64,000 nt of DNA from Microcebus murinus (GCF_040939455.1 NC_134108.1:5423501-5487500); one strand, 5' to 3'; shown: positions 1 through 11,021, counted from the first letter of the stretch. The notes: generated by a model not told the origin, from the sequence alone. Translations and numbers: made by a program.

Positions 1-689
1 AATGTATCTCTAAACTACAACAAAAATTAAATTGAGATTTATATGTTAAGTGGAAGAAAATAGTCTGCCCTGTCTTTTCATAGGATTGGTTGGAAAAGCA
101 AAATGGAATAGAGATGACTAGCCCTATTATATATTAAAGCATTAATATATAATATTAATTAATTATTTAAAAAGCTACTTTAACTAATATACATATGGCA
201 CTGATATGTGATTTAAACTAAATACGAAGTCCTAAGTTTAATAGGAAGATACTTGGTATGATTTAGTTTAACCATACCAAGGGTCATGTAACAACTTTCT
301 GGCCATTTGGGAATAAAAATCAGAATTTCTACCTTACTTCTTAAAGCAGAATGATTTAAAATGAAGCAAACTTTTAAAATACAACATTGAAATTAGAAGA
401 GAAGTAGAGTAAAAAAAAGACTAAATTTTTTCCCATAATCTTACACAGGAGAAAGATTTTTCTAAGCCAAATTACTTTAACTTTTTGTTATGAATATGTA
501 TAACTTTTATAATAAGCTAATAAAAATATTGCATAAAACATTTGTAAATTATTCTCATTCCTAGATTTAATATTTATATAACATCATTAGCATTTTGTTT
601 GAAGCTGATAATTCAAAGATGATTGTTTAATTATAGTATGAAATATAGTCATTCATTAATTCATGGGACCAATAAAAGAAAAATAGCAG

Positions 690-1260
690 ATATACTATGT
701 GCCAGAAATTTTTCCTGAGGTGGGATACAGCAGTGAGTGAAATAATAAAATTGCTTGCCCTTCAACAGTTTACTCTCTAGTGGAAGACAACACAGGATCA
801 GCTAAATTAATATTAGATGGAAAAATATAAAACAGGGAAGGCAGATGTGAGTGCTGGAACAGGGATGGAGGGGATTATTAAGAGGTTGAAATTATAAATA
901 GAGCAGTCAGGAAAGGCCTCACTAAATAGTTAATTTTATAACAAAAATTTGAAGTGTCAAGAGATGGCGATACATAGGGGAAAATGCATTTCAGGCAGAG
1001 GAAATGGGAATGTCAGAGACACTGAGGCAGCCGTGCAGCTTGTGTATTCAAAGAACAGCAAGGAAGCCAGTGTGAATGGCACTGAATGAGCAAAGGAGAC
1101 AGTTCTAATATTTACGCTTAGAGAAGCAACAGCGACCAGATCACATTGGGCCTTACCGGCTTGCAAGAACTTACAAGAATATTAGCTTTTACTCTGAATG
1201 AGATGGGGAACCTCCTGAGGCTTTGAGGTGACATGGGCTCCTAAATTGGGGAAGGTAGTT
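690..1260 (-). repeat. Old L2-like LINE relic, antisense
   Basis: Phrases such as 'actatgtgccag', 'gtcaggaaaggcctcac', 'ttcaggcagaggaaatggga' and 'agaacagcaaggaagccagtgtg' match the reverse complement of ancient L2-type 3' ends, though heavily diverged. The far end (1080-1260) may belong to a related old repeat. Confidence 0.6.
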
Positions 1261-1344
1261 AAAACAATTCAAACTAGAGACCAATAACAATTAGAGCAAC
1301 AAGAAAGAGGGAGAACATAAGAAGGAAAGGTAGAATTGCTTTCC

Positions 1345-1690
1345 TCATTCATCAAATATTTATTGAGTATGGTATTAGGTTCTGGTTAGGATTAAAAAAT
1401 GACTTAGAATGCAGATTCTGCCTTCACCAGAAATATAAAGAGATAAAACATGAGCAGAAATAACAATAATATAAAGTAGAAAACAATGAATAAAGTCTTG
1501 GGTGACAGGGAGTAAGAATTAGGGAAGGCTTCTTTAAAGCAGTTGGCATTTTGGTGGCCACAAAATAATAAGCTTCCAGACAGCAAATGTTCCGTCTCTT
1601 GTTGACTGCTAAGTTCTCAGCATTTAAACTGGGCTTGGCACATAGTCAGTGGTCAGTAGACACTTGTTACCTACTGATAGAATGAATTTG
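1345..1690. repeat. Further L2-like fragments
   Basis: Bases 1345-1570 read like a second antisense L2 end (ATTTATTGAGTATGG at its left, AGGGAAGGCTTCTTTAAAG further on). Bases 1620-1690 read like a sense L2/MIR tail (CTTGGCACATAGTCAG then GAATGAAT). Boundaries are approximate. Confidence 0.45.
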
Positions 1691-3741
1691 TAGATATGTA
1701 GCAAGAACGGCATTTAAGTAAAGGGAACAACATAAGTAAAATCACAAAAATAAAGAATTACAGTTCATTTCCTGGGTTCATATTGGCAGAAGCAAATGAC
1801 AATAGCGGGAGATGAAATTAAAAACATAGAACAGGGTTAGATCACAGAGGACCTTAATGGCCCTGTGAAGTATCATAACTCAACTTCTCTATCATCATAA
1901 CCTTGGGTTCATATCCTAATTTGCTTTATGATAAGTAGATTAGCACAAAAAGCATCTACTCTATACCAAAACGAAGATAATACAATACTGAGTTACTAGT
2001 TTCTGTTCAGGATCTCTATCTTACCCCAAACAAGGCCTAAATGAAAAATGAACAATCAAGTTTTTAAATTCTGTATCTCCTATTACTCTTTATAGGCAAA
2101 CATTACAAAAATATGAATTTGAATATTATTATTTTATTGTGGGGCTTTTGTGATTGCTTGTTTTCATATAGAATGCAACAAAAATTTCATGGAAATAAAG
2201 GAACTACTTACTATTGAAGAACAACATTTTACATTAAGATTTTAAAAATTAGCCATTTACATTTATCATTATTTTATAAATAATTTTGCATTCTCATATA
2301 CAGATTATGACTGCTTAAATAGGGATTTTTGCTTGCACAGCCAATCTGATCAAATCTGCTGATGATTGAGTATGTGTATTTACATTATTACACCACTTGA
2401 AGAAACATCAAGAGTTTCTATATAACTCTTTAGGATACAGTTCTTAATTTCTCATAGAGTAGAGAATTGGAATGGTGACTTGTCTAATTAGCTAGGATTT
2501 GAAAGAGGAACTGAAGTTCCCTAACACTGGGAAAATGGTTGGAGGAGGTAGCTTTTGGAACATAGAGTTACAATTAAGAAAACTAAAAACTGACATACAT
2601 ATATCCAGAATAGAATACATCTTCAGAAAGGGATAGGTATATTTTACTTTACAATATTGAAAAGACTATACTGCTGAAGACAAAAATGGTGAAATGTAAA
2701 TATTGTATATAAAAAGAAAATTTTTTATTTCTGGTACCACTGATATTATTTTGTATAAACATTATTGCCTTTCTTTTATCAAGATTTTATCATTGTTGTT
2801 GCTGTTTTTCCTTGGAGTACTAAGGATAGGACTTTGTTTTGCTGATCCCAAAATGCCAAATCCCTAAAACCATGCTTAGTGTTTCCATTTAAGAACTATG
2901 ATGTCCACTAAATGAAGTAAAAAAAATGACCCATCCTGTTTTGAGGATCCCAATGGAGAGAGAGAGGTATTGCCACTAAGAGATCTTCCTTTAAAGTATG
3001 AAAAGAGAAGATTATTTATCTCAAATAAATTGTTTATATAGAGTCCACTTCATAATCAATGGTTTTGTTTTTGAGTCTTGCAGGTGTATTTATTATGTTT
3101 GGCAATACTTAAAGACCTGATTTTGCAGAACTATGACTTTAGGTATAAAACCATGCTTAAAAAATTAACGTGACATAAGAATGTATGAAAATTGGTTTAG
3201 GAAAAAAAATGATCTTATAAAAACATATTTGTTATGTTAAAATATAACACTGAAAAAAATCACCAAAATTATAAATATTGTATAGAAGAAAAACTAAATG
3301 ATTAACTCTAATGGTTATGGCATTCTGTATTGCTGATAAACGAGTCATCTTGACTCCCTTGAGAACCTACTTATGTTAAATTCCATGAAAAAGAACTGCA
3401 ATTACAAGAATTAGGGATTTTAGTCTATTTCCAAGAATCTTAACTACTATAAATCATCTGACACACATTCCAATAGGGAGGATATAATTTTGTGTAGCAA
3501 CATGGGAATCTGACCTAGAGGACTATAGGTAATCTGTTTCATTTATATATTTTAAGGATGTGATTTAGAAATAAGTTACTAGGTTAGCAACACATAAGTA
3601 AAAGAAATAATGTGACATTGGAAACCATCACTATGCATTTAACATAACAAATTGTCAAACAATGAGTCAAATCCTCCCATGATGTAAATTATACAGATTT
3701 GAAAGCTGCATTTATTATTTAATGTCTCATTCCCAGACAGG

Positions 3742-3868
3742 TGCTTACTCAGTAGCAGAACCTGGTTTAGCATACCAAATTTAAAGCTATTTAACAAATA
3801 GCTTTAAATTTGCTTACTCAGTAGCAGAACCTGGTTTAGCATACCAAATTTAAAGCTATTTAACAAAT
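3742..3868 (+). repeat. 58-bp direct duplication with 11-bp inverted linker
   Basis: A 58-bp unit at 3742-3799 recurs without a mismatch at 3811-3868. The linker 3800-3810 is the reverse complement of part of the unit, so 3777-3790 and 3798-3811 form a perfect 14-bp inverted repeat around a 7-base loop. Confidence 0.95.
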
Positions 3869-3912
3869 TTAGCTACATGCATGATTTTTAAAAAATCATG
3901 CATGTAGCTAAA
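3868..3912. repeat. Perfect 45-bp palindrome (22-bp arms, 1-base spacer)
   Basis: Arms at 3868-3889 and 3891-3912 are exact reverse complements around a single A. The palindrome follows directly on the second copy of the 58-bp duplication and could extrude as a cruciform. Confidence 0.95.
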
Positions 3913-4623
3913 ACATTTGTGTGCATTTTAAATCCTTTGTTTCCTAATGGTATTTACTACCACAAATAGTAGCAAGGAAACATGAAGTGTATTAATAGGC
4001 AGAGATATTTGAACTAAAGTTTGGATTGTTAAAAACACATTTAGAAGGCCTGACAGGAAACAGTTTCCATATTAAGTTGTCTTTCAGAACTCTAACAAGT
4101 TGATATCATTTTGTAAGAGACTTAATGTTGTTAGAGTACATGCTAGGATATTCTAAAATTTTCTGGGTGGGGTGGAAGAGGTGAAATTTCTTACTGCAGA
4201 TTATTTAATGAGTTGTTGTTCCCAGTTGTATATCACCTCACGTTCGTTAAATTTTGCAAGAGTTTATGATTTCCAAGAATTCGCCTTCTACATGGCCCTT
4301 TGCTGAGTGTAGCTAGTTTAGGAATCAGTAAGTAAAGGGGGCTCTTTTTTTCTTTGTGTAAATAGATTAAGAGTAATTTTGGGTGGTCCAAAGACCCTGA
4401 GTTATTAGGAAGGTGCTTGTACATGGGCACAGTACATCACTTGCCCAAGATTCTAACTTAGCCTGACCTCCACACACTGTTGGGCACCGTTTGCTACTGG
4501 CCGAGTAATTGCCATATATGGCAAAGACCACCCAGGATACGGGCTGAGAATCCATCCTAAGGCTGCCAACCTCTATAGCATCGTGTTCTGAGCGAGTGCA
4601 TTCAATTCAGGAAGATCACTTAC

Positions 4624-4779
4624 GACTGAGTTTTTCATCATGGCTTTGACTGTGAAGCCCTCAGAAACCAGGGAGTGAGGCTGGTGCACCACGAGCGGCT
4701 GTTGTGCCAGCAGCTTGGTCCTCTTCGGCATCTTGTCTGGGCATTTGTTTAAGCTCAGGGTCTCTTTTTCTGCCACCAT
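4624..4779 (-). CDS. PACRG: PACRG exon 1, coding part (first 52 codons)
   Basis: PACRG (parkin co-regulated gene) is a ciliary protein of the doublet-microtubule inner junction, needed for motile cilia and sperm flagella. The minus-strand reading frame begins [16 protein letters not shown] and runs to MMKNSV, which I recognise as the human PACRG N-terminus with few changes. The start ATG (4779-4777) has a strong context, A at -3 and G at +4. After codon 52 the frame meets GTAAGT (4623-4618), a consensus splice donor, so the intron is phase 0; the open frame beyond it, to 4573, is intronic read-through. The conserved folded domain lies in later exons outside the window. The gene is divergent from PRKN, whose start codon is about 540 bp away across a CpG island. 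No frameshift or stop is seen. The exon identity is very likely; the donor is inferred from sequence only. Confidence 0.95.
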
Positions 4780-5018
4780 CTTCCTAGAAAATGTCTTGTT
4801 CTCATAAAAAGTGTGGTAAAAGAATCAGTGGGTTTTACGGATGTGAACAGGAAGTCGGAAAAAAATGTAAAAAGGCGCGTTAATGGTAGAAATTCAACCC
4901 CTCGTAGTGCCCAGGTTGATCCAGATGTTTGGCAGCTCCTAGGTGAAGGGACTTTAGGAGAGGGGAGGGGCGGGAAGAGGGCAGGACCGTGGCTGGAGCT
5001 GCAACAAGCTTCCAAAGA
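4780..5018 (-). other. PACRG: PACRG 5' untranslated region (approximate)
   Basis: This is the minus-strand leader between the PACRG start codon and the shared promoter. The upstream limit is not visible in the sequence. I set it about 200 bp from the expected PRKN start because the human pair is reported to have start sites roughly that far apart. The far half is CpG-rich and the part next to the ATG is AT-richer. A GC box lies at 4967-4975. Open frames crossing this region on both strands are typical of GC-rich DNA and are not called as genes. Confidence 0.5.
4967..4975 (+). promoter_or_regulatory. GC box (Sp1/KLF-like)
   Basis: GGGGCGGGA is a good Sp1/KLF core within a purine-rich run. It lies inside the inferred PACRG leader, just downstream of its start. 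Confidence 0.5.
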
Positions 5019-5029
5019 TAAGCCTCCCG

Positions 5030-5042
5030 GTTGCTAAGCGAC
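5030..5042. promoter_or_regulatory. RFX X-box-like site
   Basis: GTTGCTAAGCGAC is an imperfect inverted repeat resembling the RFX-family X-box (GTTGCC-n-AGCAAC type), with 10 of 13 positions alike. RFX factors with FOXJ1 drive cilium genes, and PACRG is an axonemal gene. The site lies within about 25 bp of the inferred PACRG start, where X-boxes usually sit. Confidence 0.6.
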
Positions 5043-5079
5043 TCGTCAACTTTGCGGGCCAGCAGCCCGGCCTCCCCAG

Positions 5080-5087
5080 TGACGTAC
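5080..5087. promoter_or_regulatory. CRE/ATF-like half site
   Basis: TGACGTAC carries the TGACGT core of CREB/ATF sites. Parkin has been reported to be induced by ATF4 under stress through a CREB/ATF-type site in its promoter. Whether this is that site in this species is inference. Confidence 0.45.
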
Positions 5088-5141
5088 GTTTCCTGGGCCC
5101 TAAGCCGGAAAGGGCGATGTGAGGAGAAGCTACGCGTTAAA

Positions 5142-5160
5142 ACTACGACTCCCAGCAAGC
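5142..5160 (+). promoter_or_regulatory. ZNF143/SBS-like motif
   Basis: ACTACGACTCCCAGCAAGC fits the long ACTAYRnnnCCCR element bound by ZNF143. The motif is strongly enriched close to start sites of CpG-island promoters. It lies about 80 bp upstream of the inferred PRKN start. Confidence 0.65.
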
Positions 5161-5178
5161 CCTGGGCCACGCACAGCC

Positions 5179-5190
5179 TGCGCGTGCGCA
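5179..5190. promoter_or_regulatory. NRF1-like motif
   Basis: TGCGCGTGCGCA differs by one base from the palindromic NRF1 consensus TGCGCATGCGCA. NRF1 controls many nuclear genes for mitochondrial function, which fits parkin. It is about 40 bp upstream of the inferred PRKN start. Confidence 0.6.
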
Positions 5191-5224
5191 TTCCCAGGGC
5201 GAGGCGCGGGGGAGGGGAGGACTG

Positions 5225-5322
5225 GTGGCTTTAACCCCAGAGCGCCGCGGGTGTGAGGCGCGGGTGGGTGCCGGTGCGCTTGGGTCCTTTCCTGCCCAGC
5301 AGCCTCCACCTGCCCAGTGACC
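5225..5322 (+). other. PRKN: PRKN 5' untranslated region (approximate start)
   Basis: This is the leader of PRKN exon 1. Alignment by eye to the remembered human leader places its start near 5222-5230, but the exact start site cannot be read from sequence. The stretch is GC-rich and has no ATG before the true start at 5323, so no upstream reading frame begins in it. The start codon sits in GTGACCATGA, with G at -6, A at -3 and C at -1 and -2. Confidence 0.7.
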
Positions 5323-5329
5323 ATGATAG
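5323..5329 (+). CDS. PRKN: PRKN (parkin) exon 1, coding part: Met-Ile plus one base
   Basis: Parkin is the RBR-type E3 ubiquitin ligase that acts with PINK1 to mark damaged mitochondria for mitophagy; its loss causes recessive juvenile parkinsonism. Only the tiny first coding piece is here: ATGATAG, then the donor GTACGTGGGTG from 5330. This is the known layout of parkin exon 1, where the protein starts Met-Ile-Val and the Val codon is split after its first base (phase 1 intron). The leader just upstream, ending CCCAGTGACC, also matches the human leader as I recall it. The divergent PACRG exon on the other strand confirms the locus. The ubiquitin-like domain and the RING domains are encoded from exon 2 onward, beyond this window. 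The seven coding bases alone would not identify the gene; leader, donor and neighbour together do. Confidence 0.94.
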
Positions 5330-5504
5330 GTACGTGGGTGCCTGCCAGGTACAGCCTCTCTGCGCCGCCCCGCGCCTGGGTGTGGCGCAACGCCGTTACT
5401 CGGCCGACCGGGACCCCCGGTGCTGGCCGGTGCCAACCGTCTGTGACAGGGCGAAAGTGTCGGTGCCGTCTTTAGCCCGCGCCGCCGGGCTCCCCTACTC
5501 GGCG

Positions 5505-5522
5505 GGCGCAGGCGCAGGCGCA
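5505..5522 (+). repeat. GGCGCA hexamer, three copies
   Basis: Three perfect tandem copies of GGCGCA lie in the first intron, about 180 bp after the PRKN donor and inside the CpG island. This is a short, potentially length-variable repeat. Confidence 0.8.
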
Positions 5523-8500
5523 GTGCCGCCTGCTCGGTTGTGGGTCCAGGAGAAGTGTGTGTGTGTGTTTCTTAAGCCCCCCGGCTGTGGTTTAACAGTG
5601 TTTCCCCTGAAAACAACTTCGCCCGGGACGCCGGTGTGCGCCGCTGCGCCCCCCGAGGGCCAGGCTGGGTCCCCCAAGTCCGGAAGCCTCGCACCGGGTC
5701 CAGCCGGACCTGTGTGGGGTTTCTGTAAGGTCTCTCCCAGACTCTCCCCTCCTCTTCCTTAGGTCGTCTGTCTTTTAGTTTAGGACATATTGGGGCCCAT
5801 ATCTGTAGGACTCTGTGAGGAAACCCTGGCAAAGTATTAAACGCTAATGGAAGGCACCTGGTGGTTGTTGGGCTCAAGAAATTCCTCCAGGTGGAATTTA
5901 AACTTCTTGCTCCCCTGAATTTTTCCTTTTGAATCTCTCATTGAAGGTCTGAGAGGAAAGAATAATTAAAAGTTAATGACAGCAAAGATTAAATCGCCTA
6001 CCTTTTTTTGCGAAATGAATTCACGATTTTTCTAAACATATATATCTATATAAAATGGAATTTTGGAAGTGGCCAATAGAGTTGTTGGTAGACACTATTA
6101 AATAAAGGATTAGCAAAGGTCCTTTCTTCTAGGGTTGTTAAACCAAAAGTGACTTTAGGGGTTATCCCTGAAAATTAGTGGAAATGCACAGTATGTTTAG
6201 AAAACATTAATATTTGGAGATTTCATTATATTGCAGAGATATGCTCCAGATTCTGTATTGAAGGTTTAGTGAATTTATTTGGGGATTATTCCTGACAAAA
6301 CACTTTTGATTTCAGTGAGTACCTCTGAAGTCAGATGTGGTCTGCCCAGAAGAAAGATGAGAGGTGGATTTAGAATATATGTAAATTTTATACACTGAGG
6401 ACACTTCTTAAATGTATTTTTATTTATGAATTAATGTTAAAATCTAAAACATTGTGCCCATCACTGGGAGAATCATGGCAGTTACCGGCCATTGTCTTTG
6501 CAGCAATGGTAAAACTTAAGGATGTTGTCCAGTTTTTCTTATCTTTTTAGAATGGTCTGACTTATGGTGGATGATTTGAAAGTTACCCAATTAAGAAAAA
6601 TTATAAATTTTTATGAATCTTATTGAGCTTTATTTAGGTGACAGTCACATAAGATTCACTTGTAAACACAAATCTGAACTGAATCAGAGAACCAAGTAGA
6701 GAAGATTTTTCAAAATCCATACTGTCAGTGTTTTACAGGAAAAAAGTCTATTTTAAAGACAAACACATTTTAATTCAACTTAATCTAGTGCATGGATAGT
6801 TTTAAGAGAAATTTGTTGTAAAGCTATGCAAAGATAGGAACTTAAGATCTAAAAATTATGACTTAGTTATAAATTATTATCTAGTAAATGATTATATAAA
6901 TACCTTTATTAGGATGAAATATGTTTAGGCAGTTCTTTTAAGTTTTTTGTGGGATTCTTCTAACAGGGAAGAAGTGTGATCTTTGGATTTGATGATTAAA
7001 CATTTATGAGTTACTGGCAATGACATGGAGAATATAAGGAGGGTTTTAAAAAGCATTCTCTCTCTTACTCTAGCTCTTGTTTTATGTAGCGCAAGCAAGC
7101 GTGCATTACAACATAAATGATTAAATCCATGCCCTCCCTCCCCAAGAAAAGTACCTTACATATAAAAACCATTTGGATAATACACAATAAATTATTTTAT
7201 TCAACTAGTTGCATTGCCTACTTCTATTGGTGGACACATTTCAGTAAAAATATGAATGGCCCTTTTGGACGTAGGTGTTGACTGTGCTAAAGGTAGATGA
7301 AAGTGAAAGCAACTGAAGGGAAGACCTGGAATACTGGATTTTGTGTGTTTGTGATTAAACCTCAGGGCCCGAAAAGACAGTATAGTGTTTACCCAGTGAT
7401 CAGTTGTAGATCAAAATATACACATAAATGTATATTTGTATGTGTGTTTTTTCTGTTATAGATAAGAGTGCTACTCAGAGCTCGCTCCTTTCATGCCTAT
7501 GCTCTCTCTAGTTGCTACACCCTCCTCAATGCAGATAATACCCTTCCACTTTATTTAAATCCTGGTATACTTTGAGGAGAAATGAAAAGATGAGCTTCCT
7601 GGTAGAATGGGAGTAAAGGGGACTGTTAGCTTACTACCAATAAAATTATCTTCCTTTTACTTTTTTAATACCAAGGATTCCCTTCATGGCATGGAGGCTA
7701 TTTCAAAAGTACTTACATTTCCCACTCAGATTATGGTAGATATGTTGAATGCACTGACCCAGGCAGCTACCAAAACATAATATAGTTGGAGTCAGTGAAA
7801 AATTATGCCTTCATGAGCAATGTGGAGAAGGACTTCAAGATAATATAAAGCAGAAAGGAAAAGCTTAAGAAAATTTAAGTTAAAAATTTAATTTTTGGCA
7901 CCTCTATTAAAAATATATTTCACCTCTTTTAAAAAATAAGCAATTCTTTATGTTTAAATTGAATTTTAGTGGTAATATTTGTGGTATGTTCTAAATGTTC
8001 TGTAAAACTGGATTTAGGTATTTTAGTATTATCAGATATTAAATACATGAATATATATACAACAATACTGTTAGTATTAAAATTCAAATTCAGTGGCTTA
8101 TACTTTAAAAAGATTTTTGATTGATTAAAAAACAGTACTTATTAATAGAACATAGTCTCTTCTATAACATCTCTTAGAGAATTTACATGTCTGTGCAGAT
8201 CTACCCACAGTAATTCGTGCCTTGTCTTATAGAACCTACGAATTACTCAAATACTTCTCAATAAATAAGCATTCAGTAGGTTTACACACAATTGCTATCA
8301 TCAAGAATGTGTCCATTTTTTTACTTGCATGTGTAAACATATATGTTAAGCAAAATTCTTATTACTATTTCTGTGTGGATTTTCTAATAAAGTTCATAGA
8401 TTTTGAATTTTGCTAGATATTCTAAATTGTTCTAGCGTAAATTGCCCTATGTTACACTCATATCTAAAGCCTTTCCTATTACAATATGGTAGCAAAGAGC

Positions 8501-8839
8501 TGCCCTGGCCTTCTGTATTGAAAATTACTAAAAGACATCCTTCACAGGCTTTACTCAGCTTTCACCAACAAAACACCTACTGGATTTGTCCCTCTCCCAC
8601 CTCTCTCTGACCGTACGTAGATTTAGTGCCTTTCAGTGCACAAGCTGCTCAACTGTCCTGGGTGGCCTTGCCCTCTTGGACATTGTTTAAAAGGGTGCCC
8701 ACTTCCCCACTGTGTGCCATCAAAGATTTTTATTTTTGTCTTCTTGGTAGATGAAAGCAGTGTATTTTAATTTTTAAAATAAGCTTATGAAGGAAAAAAA
8801 AGCATCTCCCTTCTCATTCTATAATGCTTTAGTTGCACA

Positions 8840-8925
8840 AAAGCAGATTCAGTGATAGATCACCTACTGTGTGCTCAGTACTGCTCTAGGTGCCAGGGAT
8901 ACAAGAATGGTTCAAACTGCCTTGC
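8840..8925 (-). repeat. Short L2-like fragment, antisense
   Basis: The phrase CACCTACTGTGTGCTCAGTACTG..CTAGGTGCCAGGGATACA is the hallmark of an old L2 end in antisense. Bases 5765-8830 and 8930-10070 show no repeat I can name; both are AT-rich intron. Confidence 0.55.
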
Positions 8926-10076
8926 CATCATAAATGTACAGTCTAACTTTACTGTTTGCCCATAAGTCTACATATTTGTTTTAAAGCTTGTCATGCAGTA
9001 AATTTTACAGTCTCAGAATTTATATTTCCAGTTGAAAATGCTGTGTACTGCTATTTGCCCTGCCATTTTAATGACTAGATGAGAAGCGACTCTAAGTATC
9101 CCAAAGCTTTTGTTTATGTTGAGGTATAATTGTGTCAAAAATAGGTTCCACTAAACTTTTGCATAGTAGATTTTATGTAATTGTATATAGTCCAAAGTGT
9201 CTAAACTGATAACCTTATGCCCTTTACAATTTTGGCCCTATATCTGAGGGTTTTTTTGAAATATTCTTTTTTAAACTTTGTAGCTTCATTTCTTGAAAAT
9301 GATACAATGAAAGTACTTTGATTTAAGATATGCAAATCCATTCCTACCTCCAAAGCTTCTTTGAAAAATGCAAAAAGAAGAAAAGAAAAAATTTCTCCTT
9401 ACTCTGAAATGCTTCATATTCATGAAAGCAGTTTCAGTGCAAAATATTTTATTCTGTTAGCTTTTAGTTCTTTGATCAATGAAAATTGTTTCTTACCTGC
9501 TGTTTCTTAAGCCTTTAATTGTAGTCCAGTGCTTATTCAATGTTTCTGTTTTAATTTGCATTTAATGAGCTCATTTTAAATGCTTCTTTATAATAATCTG
9601 AATGGTTTCTCTCTCAAATTTTGTAATATTAAAGCAAGGGACTTATGTGATTGTTGGCTGCTTTACATAGCAGCTCACCTCCCTGGCTTATTTTATTTCA
9701 TCCTATAGGAGAGAATCTTGGTTAAAAGGAATTGCAGTAATAGGATTGTTTCCCCCAGTACTATGTTTCCTAATTAGCCAGGACTTCCACCAGGTTAATT
9801 TAAGTATTTTTTTTTTCATTAAATAGAAAATGTTCTTCCTTGGATTAAAAGATATTTCAACTCACAATAATAATTTCAATGTTATTTCTTTATAAGGTAT
9901 TGTATTAGGTGGTGCTGGGTAGCGATGGATCCAGATTGGTAGTTCATGTGTATATATTACCTGTGAGGATGGGACATTGAAATGACCATTTCTTCCCAGT
10001 GAGTTTGTGATCTAGTGGGACTGATATGCATATATTTGATATACTGATTCTACCTTCTCCCCTATAGAAAGAGAAT

Positions 10077-10164
10077 AATTAGATGTATGTACATCTAATT
10101 AGATGTATGTACATCTCAACATTAGCTTAGATATATGTACATGTCAACACACACACACACACCT
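10077..10164 (+). repeat. 20-bp tandem repeat followed by (AC)n
   Basis: AATTAGATGTATGTACATCT occurs twice in tandem (10077-10096 and 10097-10116). A degenerate third copy lies near 10125-10146, and a short CA run follows at about 10147-10163. Confidence 0.9.
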
Positions 10165-10189
10165 ACAACACAACCTGACTTCATGTATT

Positions 10190-10385
10190 CTTTTGCTCAT
10201 ATAATTCTCTCAGATTTGAATGCCTTTTCTCTCCAATGAATGTCTGGAAACTACTGTTAATCCTTCAAGATCCATTTCAAATTCAGATCCATGATGCCAA
10301 CTTTATATGAAGTTTTCCTTGTCACTTCTCACCTACTTCTCATTCTGAAGCTATTAGCACCTCCTTTAGAGTCAACCAGGATTTT
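10190..10385 (+). repeat. L2-like fragment, sense
   Basis: The order of ATGCCTTTTCTCTCCAAT, TCCTTCAAGATCCATTTCAA and AAGTTTTCCTTGTCAC is that of an L2 3' end, diverged. The antisense-looking stretch 10500-10830 resembles the same broad group but is weaker. Confidence 0.5.
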
Positions 10386-11021
10386 AGCAACTACTATTCT
10401 TCAGGTCCTTGCTTACAGTCTAGAAGGAATACAGAAAAATATTTGCAAACCTGAGTGGTAGGTATCATAATAAAGTTTTATATGAGGAAGGACTGGAGGG
10501 CCTGGCAGATACACCTATTTTCCAATGGAGCCATTTGAGTTGATAATTAGGAATTAACTAGGTAGAGGTAGCCTTCTAGACTGAGGGAGAGAAGTGTGCA
10601 GAAGCATGAAGAGGAGAGGAAAAATGGGATGAAGGGCATCCGGGGAGGCTGGAGGAGTAGGCAGCACAAGGCTGGAAAGGTATCTTGTATATCTGTATTT
10701 ATAAGCAATGTCAAGGAGGGTGGGTTTGAATTTGGTGGTAGGGTGGGTCACTGAACCATTATCTACAGAAGAGCATTGTGAACAGGTTGTATTTTAGAAA
10801 GATGTCTGTGACAGTAATGGAAAATTGTAGTATAGTTCCAGTAGTGCCAAGAAGTCCAGATAAAGTGTTAATAGCCTCTATTAGTAGAGGACAGTCTCCA
10901 CTGAGAATGATAGGGTGGTTGTGGAGTAGGAGGTAGCTTTTCTCAGGGTGGTAACATTGATTTGTTATGTCATTAAATCATGTCTGGTCAAGCGCCATAT
11001 TTCTAAGAAGTTCTTATTTTT

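Larger units (their letters stand above)
1..4623 (-). other. PACRG: PACRG intron 1, 5' part
   Basis: This is intronic DNA downstream of the PACRG exon 1 donor on the minus strand, and it continues past the window edge. It is AT-rich and has no convincing exon. Bases 1-680 and 1880-3740 show no repeat I can name and only chance open frames under 70 codons. L2-like relics occupy about 690-1690, and a duplication with palindromes lies at 3742-3912. Bases 3913-4617 look unique. Confidence 0.85.
5019..5224. promoter_or_regulatory. Bidirectional promoter core of PACRG and PRKN
   Basis: This roughly 200-bp interval separates the inferred start sites of two divergent genes. There is no TATA box on either strand. 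From the PACRG side to the PRKN side it holds an X-box-like motif (5030-5042), a CRE-like motif (5080-5087), a CCGGAA ETS core (5105-5110), a ZNF143/SBS-like motif (5142-5160) and an NRF1-like motif (5179-5190), followed by a G-rich GGGGGAGGGG run near 5208-5217. ETS, NRF1 and ZNF143 motifs are known to be enriched in bidirectional housekeeping promoters. Binding itself is inferred. Confidence 0.85.
4865..5720. promoter_or_regulatory. CpG island over the PACRG/PRKN bidirectional promoter
   Basis: GC content and CpG density rise sharply from about 4865 and fall after about 5720, in contrast to the AT-rich flanks. The island covers the PACRG leader, the shared promoter, PRKN exon 1 and the first 400 bp of PRKN intron 1. 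Such islands are typical of TATA-less, broadly expressed divergent promoters. Edges are by eye; no observed/expected ratio was computed. Confidence 0.9.

Noticed and set aside
4813..5037. Plus-strand frame overlapping the PACRG leader
   Set aside because: Antisense shadow within the CpG island; no evidence of a transcript in this direction from here.
5253..5762. 169-codon plus-strand open frame over PRKN exon 1 and intron start
   Set aside because: It crosses the PRKN donor in another frame; GC-rich CpG islands lack stop codons by composition. No protein similarity recognised.
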